This document shows, one piece after another, positions 16,603 to 23,953 of a DNA stretch of 64,000 bases. Numbering within the stretch: position 1 is the first letter of the stretch; every line of letters starts with the position of its first letter. Source of the stretch: Devosia ginsengisoli. GTDB taxonomy: Bacteria > Pseudomonadota > Alphaproteobacteria > Rhizobiales > Devosiaceae. The stretch covers positions 1,046,486 through 1,110,485 of the forward strand of contig NZ_JANQAJ010000006.1 in the NCBI RefSeq assembly GCF_024707105.1. The letters run 5' to 3'. The notes beneath the pieces were generated by a model. The model was not told the origin of the DNA. It searched no databases and saw nothing but the letters and a program-made list of their open reading frames with translations. Both the position numbers and the translations under genes were made by a program.

Positions 16603-17328
16603 ATGACGCTGAATGAGCCGCCCCAGACGGAGAATGCCGAGCAAGCGGCCCCTAAACTGCAAGACATGGCAGCAGGCTTGACCAAAGTCGTATCTCGAAT
16701 GTCCCTCAGCGATTTCCTTGCGGCCTGTTCAATGGGACAAAGCTTTGGCCTTCAGCCAACTTTTATTCGTGATGTGCTGCCGGCCGACACTACCGTTGCG
16801 TGGTCCGCACTCAATGACCACCAAATTTATATCGTAGTTCAGAATCTTGCAGCCATCTGCGAGCGGCTTGCCTCCGAGATTGAGCGGCGAACTATCGCCA
16901 TAATGGTGGCCGCCGCTACATCGATGCAGATGGAAGGCGGAGGGTCAAGCAAGCCCCGCGGTGCTCAGGCGACCGCAGCACAACCTGCCCCACAATCCGA
17001 GAGGGCCTCTACTCGCGCAAGGCCCACAAAAAAGTATGTGAGCGATATCGGGCTCTATCTTGATGATTTTGAGCGCTGTAGGGAACGAAATTCGGGCAAG
17101 GAACGGTGGCAGAACGTAGTCTGCTATTTGTTCTTACTAGCCGCATTAGCTACCGCGCTGCAGAAGCTAATTCCATTTGCGCCGGCTCCACCCCCTTCGT
17201 TCCGACACCACCAAAGGGGCGGCTCAAAGCCGTCTCAAACACTTCGAATGCAGATAACAATCCAAACAAAACACTTAGTGCCTAACTCCTTCTGGATGGA
17301 GCCGCGATATCAGACGCACAGAATGTAG
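16603..17328 (+). CDS. Hypothetical protein with one C-terminal membrane segment
   Basis: 241 residues. The N-terminal helical domain (about 15-110) is followed by a Gln/Ala/Ser-rich linker, then YVSDIGLYLDDFERCRERNSGKERWQNVV and a single hydrophobic helix VCYLFLLAALATALQKLI (about 176-193). A basic, low-complexity tail follows. Topology: probably tail-anchored with a cytoplasmic N-terminus. Base composition is visibly more AT-rich than in neighbours such as the SDR gene, consistent with acquired DNA next to tRNA-Ala. No family recognised. Confidence 0.5.
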   Translation: MTLNEPPQTENAEQAAPKLQDMAAGLTKVVSRMSLSDFLAACSMGQSFGLQPTFIRDVLPADTTVAWSALNDHQIYIVVQNLAAICERLASEIERRTIAIMVAAATSMQMEGGGSSKPRGAQATAAQPAPQSERASTRARPTKKYVSDIGLYLDDFERCRERNSGKERWQNVVCYLFLLAALATALQKLIPFAPAPPPSFRHHQRGGSKPSQTLRMQITIQTKHLVPNSFWMEPRYQTHRM

Positions 17329-17481
17329 CTTGGGATGAGTAGGATGTGGGACGCACTCGAGATTAGCTCGCCCCTAGGCATTCAAGCGCGTCCATCCAAA
17401 CTATAAAGTGGGGACAGAAGTGGGGATGGTCGCTTCGTCGCGACAATTATTGTGACAAAAGAATGGTTTAATAAATCGGAA

Positions 17482-17557
<76 letters not shown>

Positions 17558-17631
17558 GTTCCGACGGATGCTGATATGAACAATAATCAGGGCGAGGGCA
17601 AGGGGGGTAAGTGCGCCTTGTTCGCGCTTTT

Positions 17632-18648
17632 CTAGGCCAGCCCCTGCGCCACCAGCGTTTCGGCCGTCGCCAGGATGGCGTCCGGCGCAGGGATCAGTTC
17701 GCGGCCCAGCAGGGCCACGGCGCCGCGCGAATCGAGCTGCTTGGCCAGGCCCAGCTCGCCCAGATTGCCGCGTATGTCGCGATCGAACAGGCCATAGAGC
17801 CGCACGGCCCAGTCGGGCATCTGCAGGCGCGGCACGCGCCTGTCGGGATAGCGCGCCGCCACCAGGTCAGCCACCTCTTTGAAGAACAGGGTGCGCTCGC
17901 CCATGGGGAAACGCTGGCCGCCGGCCTCGGGCGCCGTCATGGCGGCCACATGGGCCGCGGCCACGTCGCGCACGTCGATAATGGTGATGGGAATGCGCGG
18001 CAGGGCCGGCACCGAACCATTGAGCAGGCGCTGGATCAGGATGGGCGAGGTGCCGGGATCCTCGTCGAGCAGCGGCCCGAAAATGCCGCTCGGGTTGATC
18101 ACGGCCAGGGCGTCGTGGCGGCCGGCGGCGTCCATGATTTCCCAGGCGCGGCGCTCGGCCAGGGTCTTGGATTCCTGGTAGAAATTGACGCCGCGACCAT
18201 CGAGGTCGGTCCAGTCCCGGGCGGTGAAGGGCGCGGTCCGGCTCTTGTCGTGGCCATAGGCGATGGCCGCCATGGACGAGGTCAGCACGATCCGTTCGGC
18301 GCCTGCCGCATTGGCGGCGTCGAGCGCCCGCGTGGTGCCCTCCACGGCCGGGCCGATCAGTGCCATCTTGTCGGCGGGGATTTCGAGCACGAAGGGCGAG
18401 GCGGTGTGCTGCACATAGCGGCATCCTTCGGCCGCTTCGCGCCAGCCGGCATCGTCCATCAGGTCCAGTGCCACGAATTCGAGCTTCGACGTGTCGGCGC
18501 CGGCCCTGCCCAGCGTGTCGCGCACCTTGTCGGCCCGCTTGAGGTTGCGCAGGCTGCCCCGGACGGTGTAGCCAGCATTGAGCAGTTGGAGGGCGACATG
18601 GCCGCCGAGAAAGCCGGATATGCCGGTCAGAAGGACGCGGTCGGTCAT
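17632..18648 (-). CDS. NAD(P)-dependent SDR / dihydroflavonol-4-reductase-like epimerase
   Basis: 338 residues, extended short-chain dehydrogenase. The cofactor motif GISGFLGGH (about 9-17) is the GxxGxxG variant of this class. Ser in [11 protein letters not shown] and the catalytic YxxxK in [10 protein letters not shown] are present. INPSGIFGP follows, as in DFR/CCR-like and aldehyde-reductase proteins. It likely reduces a small aldehyde or ketone with NADPH in the cytosol; substrate unknown. It is divergent from a TetR regulator across a 38-bp palindrome, so it is probably induced when the TetR ligand appears. Confidence 0.88.
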   Translation of the reverse strand: MTDRVLLTGISGFLGGHVALQLLNAGYTVRGSLRNLKRADKVRDTLGRAGADTSKLEFVALDLMDDAGWREAAEGCRYVQHTASPFVLEIPADKMALIGPAVEGTTRALDAANAAGAERIVLTSSMAAIAYGHDKSRTAPFTARDWTDLDGRGVNFYQESKTLAERRAWEIMDAAGRHDALAVINPSGIFGPLLDEDPGTSPILIQRLLNGSVPALPRIPITIIDVRDVAAAHVAAMTAPEAGGQRFPMGERTLFFKEVADLVAARYPDRRVPRLQMPDWAVRLYGLFDRDIRGNLGELGLAKQLDSRGAVALLGRELIPAPDAILATAETLVAQGLA

Positions 18649-18661
18649 CGAATTCTCCCTT

Positions 18662-18699
18662 ACAAACTGAACGATAGATATGCTAATCGTTCAATTTGT
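18662..18699. promoter_or_regulatory. 38-bp palindromic TetR operator
   Basis: Arms ACAAACTGAACGAT and ATCGTTCAATTTGT (14 bp, one mismatch) around a 10-bp spacer fill the gap between the divergent SDR (start 18648) and TetR (start 18721) genes. The symmetry, length and position are typical of a TetR-family operator controlling both directions. Confidence 0.75.
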
Positions 18700-18720
18700 T
18701 CAAAGTGTGGAGTCGCGAAT

Positions 18721-19284
18721 TTGAGTCAGGCGGCCAGTGACAAGGTGGCGGAAAGGCGGCGGCGCATCCTCGATGCGGCGCGCCTGCTGATGCTGCGCGA
18801 CGGGCTGCGCGGCACGACGATGGAAGCCATCGCCCGCGAAGCGCGCATCGCCAAGCCGACGCTCTACGCCCAGTTCGCCGACAAGGAAGCGGTGTTTGCC
18901 GGCATTCTCGACGAATTGACCGAGGCGCTGGTCTCCGGCTTCGATGCGGGCATGGCCGGGAAGGGCAATGTGGCCCAGCGGATCGGTGCGGCCATGGCCG
19001 GCAAATATGGCGCCATCGCCCAGGCCATCGAAGGCTCCCCCTTTGCCGAGGAGCTCTATGCCACCCATAGCCGCGTCTCGACCCATTTCCGCGCGCTCGA
19101 TGCCCGCATGAACGAGGAAATCGTCGCTGCCCTCAAGGCAGCCGGCGTGGCCGAGCCCAGCGAGCTCAACCGCCTGATCCAGGCCGCCAGCTACGGGGTT
19201 GCCCGCAAGATGATCGACGAAGCCACGGTGCGGGCGGCGATCCCCGTGCTGGTAGAGCGGTTGATCGGGCCGGAACTGGCATAA
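18721..19284 (+). CDS. TetR/AcrR-family transcriptional regulator
   Basis: 187 residues from TTG 18721, with GTGGAG about 8 bp upstream; no in-frame ATG precedes it after the operator. The N-terminal HTH is ERRRRILDAARLLMLRDGLRGTTMEAIAREARIAKPTLYAQFADKEAVFAGIL, an AcrR-type DNA-binding domain with the usual TLYxxFxxKE third helix. The C-terminal ligand domain (about 75-187) is helical, and its ligand is unknown. It probably represses itself and the divergent SDR through the palindrome between them. Confidence 0.85.
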   Translation: MSQAASDKVAERRRRILDAARLLMLRDGLRGTTMEAIAREARIAKPTLYAQFADKEAVFAGILDELTEALVSGFDAGMAGKGNVAQRIGAAMAGKYGAIAQAIEGSPFAEELYATHSRVSTHFRALDARMNEEIVAALKAAGVAEPSELNRLIQAASYGVARKMIDEATVRAAIPVLVERLIGPELA

Positions 19285-19347
19285 GCCGGTTGTGTGCCTA
19301 GCGCTGAACTCCCAAGGGAGTGGTTACTTTGGATGTATGGGCGTTTT

Positions 19348-19494
19348 CCCCTTCTCCCCTTGTGGGAGAAGGTGCCCGAAGGGCGGATGAGGGGGCACCG
19401 CGCTATCCGCCGGCATTGAAGCATAGGGTGGCGCAGCCCCTCACCCGGAAATCCGCTGGACGCGGATTTCCCCCTCTCCCACAAGGGGAGAGGG
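19348..19494. repeat. CTCTCCC/GGGAGAG inverted repeat, copy 1
   Basis: ~147-bp element: a left arm with CCCCTTCTCCCCTTGTGGGA and 'GCCCGAAGGGCGGATGAGGGGGCACCG', a variable centre, and a right arm CCCCTCTCCCACAAGGGG. It is closely similar in sequence and arrangement to copy 2 (20636-20789) on the other side of the Gfo/Idh/MocA gene. Confidence 0.75.
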
Positions 19495-19540
19495 TTGGCC
19501 GACCTTAGGGTGCACGGGGTGGGCGCGGCGAGAAAGAAGC

Positions 19541-20545
19541 CTAAACCGTCGCCCAGCCCCCGGTCTTCTCGCTTTCGAACACCGCATCGATCACCCGCAT
19601 CGAGGCAATCGCATCCTCGATGCCCCAGGGCAGCTTCTTCTCGCCCAGCACGGCCAGCGCAAAGGCCTCGGCCTGTTCGGTATATTGATCCACTGCCGGC
19701 AGGATTTCCCGCCGGGCCAGCGAGCCGTCGAAGGGCGCGCCGGTATCGACCGTGATGGCGGTGCGCTCATTGGGCGGGGCGTTGAACGGGATGATGACTT
19801 CCAGCTTGGCCTTGCTGCCCAGCACCAGCACGCGCTGATGCGGGGTGGCCTGGGTCGAGCAGGTGAAATTGAGCTGCCGACCATTGCCGAAATCGGCGAT
19901 GACGCTGGCAAGGCGATCGGTGCCGAAGCGCTCGTCGCGCTCCACCAGTGACACTACGCGCTTGGGCTCGGCCTCGAACAGGAAGCGCGCGGCGGTGATG
20001 GGGTAGCAGCCGATATCCATGATGCCGCCGCCGCCGATATCGGCCTGGTTGCGCACATTATTGGGGTCGGCATTGAAATAGGTGAAGGCGGCATTGATGG
20101 CCCGCACCTCGCCCAACTCGCCCGAGCGGATGATCTCGCGGGCCCTGATCCATTGCGGGTGGAAACGCACCATGAAGGCCTCGAGCACGATGGCTTCGGG
20201 CGGGCACTGGCGCAGCGCTTCTGCATCGGCCGCGTTGAGCGCGATGGGCTTTTCGCACAGCACATGCTTGCCGGCCTTGGCTGCCGCCACGGTCATCGGC
20301 ACATGCAGGTGGTTGGGCAGGGGATTGTAGATGGCGTCGATATCGGGGTCGGCGAACAGCGCCTCATAGGAGCCATAGGACTTGGCAATGCCGAGCTTGT
20401 CGGCGGCGGCGCGCGCCTTGCCCAGATCGCGCGAGGCGATGGCCAACACCTCGGAATGTTCCGAGGCCATGATGCCCGGCGTCACCTTCTGCATGCCGAT
20501 ATTGGCGGTGGACAGAATTCCCCAGCGGACCTTTTTGCTGCTCAT
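19541..20545 (-). CDS. Gfo/Idh/MocA-family NAD(P)-dependent oxidoreductase
   Basis: 334 residues. An N-terminal Rossmann domain (WGILSTANIGMQKVTPGI...; VLAIASRDLGKARAAADKLGI) includes YNPLPNHLHVP and the diagnostic VLCEKPIALNAADAEAL. The C-terminal alpha/beta domain has GGGGIMDIGCYPITAARFLF (H replaced by the usual Y/P context). Family members oxidise or reduce sugars, inositols or trans-dihydrodiols; the substrate here is not evident. It is a single gene flanked on both sides by near-identical intergenic inverted repeats. Confidence 0.88.
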   Translation of the reverse strand: MSSKKVRWGILSTANIGMQKVTPGIMASEHSEVLAIASRDLGKARAAADKLGIAKSYGSYEALFADPDIDAIYNPLPNHLHVPMTVAAAKAGKHVLCEKPIALNAADAEALRQCPPEAIVLEAFMVRFHPQWIRAREIIRSGELGEVRAINAAFTYFNADPNNVRNQADIGGGGIMDIGCYPITAARFLFEAEPKRVVSLVERDERFGTDRLASVIADFGNGRQLNFTCSTQATPHQRVLVLGSKAKLEVIIPFNAPPNERTAITVDTGAPFDGSLARREILPAVDQYTEQAEAFALAVLGEKKLPWGIEDAIASMRVIDAVFESEKTGGWATV

Positions 20546-20635
20546 GACGCACTCCTTTTCGTTGCGCAGAGCTTTAGCGGCGGGGCGAGGAATTGGCTAG
20601 TATGGAAGGGTAGGATGTCATGCCCACGCGCCGTG

Positions 20636-20789
20636 CCCCCTTCTCCCCTCGTGGGAGAAGGTGCCCGAAGGGCGGATGAGGGGGCACCGCGCGATCCGTC
20701 AGCATTGAAGCATAGGATGACGCTGCACCCCTCACCCGCAATTTCCTCTGAACGAGTAAATTGCCCCCTCTCCCACAAGGGGCGAGGGG
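20636..20789. repeat. CTCTCCC/GGGAGAG inverted repeat, copy 2
   Basis: Paralogue of copy 1: CTTCTCCCCTCGTGGGAGAA, then the shared 'GCCCGAAGGGCGGATGAGGGGGCACCGCGC' and 'GCATTGAAGCATAGG' blocks, with right arm CCCCTCTCCCACAAGGGG. It lies between the oxidoreductase and siderophore-interacting protein genes. Confidence 0.75.
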
Positions 20790-20831
20790 TGGCTCCACTC
20801 CAAGGCGTCAACAGGAAACCACAACAAGCCT

Positions 20832-21638
20832 TCAATGATCCTCATGCGCGTCAGCCACGCCCAGCCGCCAATAGCCGGCGGCCTTGATATATTGCGGGTC
20901 GAAGCCGCGCTCATCCTGCAGATGCGCCCGCACTGCCTGCGACATACCGACTTCGCCGGCAATGTAGGCATAGGCAACACCCTCGGGGAAGCGCAGCCCC
21001 TTGATGGCATCGAGCACCAGGCTCGTCGTGCCGGCCGCAGCGCCGTTGCGGTGGACGTAAGTCAGCGTCAGGTTGGCCGCGGTTCCAAAGCGCTGTTCCT
21101 CGGCGGCGTCCGCCACTTCGATCACCGCGATCACTTTGCTGCCTTCGGGCAGTTCCTCGATGCGGCGGCCGAGGGCGGGCAGGGCGGTTTCGTCGCCGGC
21201 CAGCAGATACCAGTCATAGGCAGCGGGCACGACGACCGAGCCGCGCGGCCCGCCGATCACCAGCTTGCTGCCGACCTTGGCTTCGGCGGCCCAGCTCGAG
21301 GCGGGGCCGTCGCCATGCAGCACGAAGTCGAGGTCGATCCAGCCCTGGTCCGCGTCCCAGGCACGCGGGGTATAATCGCGCATTTCAGGCCGCTCGCCTT
21401 CGGCGAATTCGGCGCCGCGCGGACCGATGGGCACCAGTTTGGGTTCGACGCCTTTGGGGAAGAAGAAGGCCTTGATATGGTCGGCATGGCCGGGCGAGGC
21501 GAAGCCCGCCAGGTCGCCGCTGAAGCGGACGCGGCGCATTTTCGGGGTAATATCGGTGATATTTACCGCTTCGAGCAGGCGCATGCGCGTGTCGTGGCGG
21601 ATGCGTTGCGGGGCGCGCGGATCGATGGAGTCGGACAT
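20832..21638 (-). CDS. Siderophore-interacting protein (ViuB-type FAD ferric reductase)
   Basis: 268 residues. A ferredoxin-reductase-like FAD domain has the signature MRDYTPRAWD (RxYT/S) and the paired FVLHGDGPASSWAAEAKVGSKLVIGGPRGS. The C-terminal half has YLLAGDETALPALGRRIEELP and AGEVGMSQAVRAHLQDERG, typical of the SIP/ViuB family. These enzymes reduce Fe(III)-siderophores in the cytoplasm to free iron and could act downstream of the iron-chelate importer at 3.8-6.8 kb. A perfect 9-bp-arm inverted repeat lies just before the start codon, suggesting direct transcriptional control. Confidence 0.9.
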   Translation of the reverse strand: MSDSIDPRAPQRIRHDTRMRLLEAVNITDITPKMRRVRFSGDLAGFASPGHADHIKAFFFPKGVEPKLVPIGPRGAEFAEGERPEMRDYTPRAWDADQGWIDLDFVLHGDGPASSWAAEAKVGSKLVIGGPRGSVVVPAAYDWYLLAGDETALPALGRRIEELPEGSKVIAVIEVADAAEEQRFGTAANLTLTYVHRNGAAAGTTSLVLDAIKGLRFPEGVAYAYIAGEVGMSQAVRAHLQDERGFDPQYIKAAGYWRLGVADAHEDH

Positions 21639-21645
21639 GCTGATA

Positions 21646-21672
21646 AATTCCTGAATGTACTAGTCAGGAATT
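21646..21672. promoter_or_regulatory. Inverted repeat at the 5' end of the siderophore-interacting protein gene
   Basis: AATTCCTGA, 9-bp spacer, TCAGGAATT: perfect 9-bp arms 8 bp upstream of the ATG (minus strand), overlapping the ribosome binding region. A candidate operator. It does not match the Fur, RirA or Irr consensus closely. Confidence 0.5.
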
Positions 21673-21747
21673 AGTCCGGCAGGCCGCGAAAATCAACCAG
21701 TCGAATCCGTCGATGCTAACAGTGTGTTAACCAATTCGGCCCTGATG

Positions 21748-23067
21748 CTACTGGGTAAGACCCAGCATCCGATCCTGCGCCTGGCGCAGCGCGAAGAGCC
21801 GGGTGGAGGTGTCCGGCTGGCTGTTGGCTGATGTCAGCAACTCGCCCTTTTTCACCGGCGCCGTCACCTTGCCGCCCTCCAGCAGCCCCACGGGAACGGC
21901 CCCGGCGGCGCGGCTGTCGGATATGGTCATGGTGTAGCTGCGGTAGCAGGTTTCTCCAATGGCATCAAAGGTTTCGCCGGGCGTGAGGTCGCGCTTGGCC
22001 ACCGCGCAGACCTCGGCCACCGGGTTTGGCAGCGGCACCATATCGGGCTTGCCATAGAGCATGATGCGGGCGCAGGTCAGCGGCACTTCGAGGCTGGTGA
22101 GGTGGTAGGGCCGGAAGAAACTGTAATACGGCCCATGCCCGATATGCAGGTCATCCATCCGCTCGATGATGCGCGGATGCTCCGCCTTGACGATCACGAA
22201 GACACCCGGTGCCACGCCCTTGCCGATGGTGAAATCGACGACGCCGGATTTGTTGAGAATCCCGCCGTCTTCCTTTGAAATCAATACCTTGGCCATGTCG
22301 TCGCGGTCGGCCTTTGGCCCATGCATGCCCGGTACGTCGGGCACCAGCCCGGTGGCATTGGCAATGGCGCACATCTCGACCATGGTCTTGGAGCCATCGA
22401 CGAATTCCACCAGCATGCGGGGGTTCATGTTGCGGCGGGTGGCCTCTTCCCGATAGTCGTCGGGCACGGCGTCGTGGCGCAGTGGATTGTTCTTGCCCTT
22501 GCCGGCGGCGACGATGGGCAGGCCCAAAGTGCTCACGAATTCAATGAGTTCCATGCAGGAGCTGGGCTCGTCCCCGGCGCCGACGGAATAGACCACGCCC
22601 AGCCTGTCGGCCTGCGCCTTGAGGTAAGGCCCGATGGTCACATCGGCCTCGACATTCATCATCACCAGATGCTTGCCATGTTCCATGGCGAGCAGGTCGT
22701 AATCCGCCGCGACCCCCGGCTTGCCGGTGGCGTCGATGACGACGTCGATATTGTCAGTCGTGACAAGGGTTTCGGCCGAGGTGATGGCGATCTTGCCGGC
22801 CTCGATGGCAGCCAGAGCCTGGGCTGGGCTGTCGGCGACCTTGCCTTTGGAATCCTCGCCATAGGCGATGGTCATGGCCTCGAGCGCGGTATGGGGCCGG
22901 CGGGTGGCAATGGCCGCCATCTCGATGCCGGCCATCAGGCTCATCTGGGTCACGAGGTCGGTGCCCATCTCGCCCGAGCCGATGACGCCGACACGGATCG
23001 GCTTGCCGGTTTCGGCGCGGGCGGCAAGGTCGCGGGCGAGGCCGGTCAGGGCGATATTGGCGGTCAT
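21748..23067 (-). CDS. Homoserine dehydrogenase-like oxidoreductase with C-terminal SAF-type domain
   Basis: 439 residues from ATG 23067; 45 upstream in-frame codons lack conserved character. The Rossmann nucleotide-binding start is KPIRVGVIGSGEMGTDLVTQMSLM, then VVIDATGKPGVAADYDLLAMEHGKHLVMMNVEADVTIGPYLK. A homoserine-dehydrogenase-like catalytic region follows (about 150-330). The last ~75 residues (AVAKRDLTPGETFDAIGE...AGAVPVGLLEGGKVTAPVKKGELLTSAN) look like a SAF domain, as in the oxidoreductases of sugar and polyol degradation clusters. It is not a canonical Hom protein because the ACT domain is missing. Substrate unknown. Confidence 0.75.
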   Translation of the reverse strand: MTANIALTGLARDLAARAETGKPIRVGVIGSGEMGTDLVTQMSLMAGIEMAAIATRRPHTALEAMTIAYGEDSKGKVADSPAQALAAIEAGKIAITSAETLVTTDNIDVVIDATGKPGVAADYDLLAMEHGKHLVMMNVEADVTIGPYLKAQADRLGVVYSVGAGDEPSSCMELIEFVSTLGLPIVAAGKGKNNPLRHDAVPDDYREEATRRNMNPRMLVEFVDGSKTMVEMCAIANATGLVPDVPGMHGPKADRDDMAKVLISKEDGGILNKSGVVDFTIGKGVAPGVFVIVKAEHPRIIERMDDLHIGHGPYYSFFRPYHLTSLEVPLTCARIMLYGKPDMVPLPNPVAEVCAVAKRDLTPGETFDAIGETCYRSYTMTISDSRAAGAVPVGLLEGGKVTAPVKKGELLTSANSQPDTSTRLFALRQAQDRMLGLTQ

Positions 23068-23262
23068 GGTAGGTCCAGATATGAAGTGGCGTGCTTGGGT
23101 TACCCCCCTCCCATTGCCCGCGGCAAGGGAAAAGGCACCGCAGGCCGCAGAACGGGCCGCGAGCGGCCTTCGCAGCCGCCCGATCGGCATCAAGGTTAGC
23201 ACTTCTTAAACCGTTCCCATGGAAACTGCTCATTGGAGAGAACTCCGGGGGCATCACTCGCC

Positions 23263-23553
23263 ATGGTCAGCAAGGCCAAGAAATCCGTCGCTTTGCCAGC
23301 GGTCATCGACCTTGATGCGCTGGACGGCATTCGCGACGGCCTGATCGATGCGATCGAGGAGGGGCCGGTCACGGTCACGGCCGATGCCGTCGAACGGGTA
23401 TCGACCAATGCGCTGTTCATGCTCATCAGCGCCGCCGAGACCGCCCGGAGAAACCATTTTGACTTCGCTATCGAGCAGCCGAGCGCCGCATTGACGGCCG
23501 CTATAGCGCGACTGGGGCTGGACGCCCAGTTTTCAGGGATGATGAGAGGATGA
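23263..23553 (+). CDS. STAS-domain protein of chemotaxis operon
   Basis: 96 residues from ATG 23263. A compact STAS fold: LPAVIDLDALDGIRDGLIDAIEEGPVTVTADAVERVSTNALFMLISAAETAR, with VSTNAL at the place of the regulatory Ser motif, then FDFAIEQPSAALTAAIARLGLDAQF. Such proteins precede cheY-cheA in many alphaproteobacterial chemotaxis operons and are thought to scaffold or sense phosphorylation state. Its stop overlaps the cheY start (ATGA). Confidence 0.8.
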   Translation: MVSKAKKSVALPAVIDLDALDGIRDGLIDAIEEGPVTVTADAVERVSTNALFMLISAAETARRNHFDFAIEQPSAALTAAIARLGLDAQFSGMMRG

Positions 23554-23918
23554 CGACTTTGCGGGTTCTCACGGTGGACGATTCGAGGACGATCCTCGCC
23601 ATGCTGCACCACACGCTCAGCAATGCCGGGTTCGAGGTGCTGCAGGCCGAAGACGGCAAGCAGGGGCTCGATGTCCTCAAGACCGAAACGGTCGACGTGG
23701 TCATCACCGATATCAACATGCCCGTCATGGACGGCATCGAGTTCATCAAGAATGTGCGGGCCACCGGCATTCACCAGAGCCTGCCCATCCTGATCCTCAC
23801 CACCGAAACCAGCCAGGACAAGCGCGACCAGGGCAAGGCGGCCGGTGGCACCGGCTGGATCGTCAAGCCCTTCGATCCCGAAAAGCTCATCTCGGTCATC
23901 CACCGCGTGGTTCACTAA
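23550..23918 (+). CDS. cheY: CheY-type single-domain response regulator
   Basis: 122 residues, one receiver domain. Acid pocket VDDS (D10, D11), phospho-acceptor D54 in VVITDINMPVMDG, T84/T85 switch (ILTTET) and K106 in WIVKPFDPEKL are present. No output domain, so it acts by protein contact, presumably on the flagellar switch or as a phosphate sink for CheA, encoded 35 bp downstream. It starts inside the stop of the STAS gene. Confidence 0.93.
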   Translation: MTTLRVLTVDDSRTILAMLHHTLSNAGFEVLQAEDGKQGLDVLKTETVDVVITDINMPVMDGIEFIKNVRATGIHQSLPILILTTETSQDKRDQGKAAGGTGWIVKPFDPEKLISVIHRVVH

Positions 23919-23953
23919 GCAGTCATAAGAACCCAGAAGGGTTGGGCGTTCGC

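Noticed and set aside
17611..18720. Long 5' extension of the TetR reading frame
   Set aside because: It is antisense to the SDR gene and passes through the operator; the TetR domain starts at TTG 18721.
19348..20789. CRISPR-like repetition from the paired 150-bp elements
   Set aside because: Only two copies, 1.1 kb apart around a gene; no short regular repeats and no cas genes.
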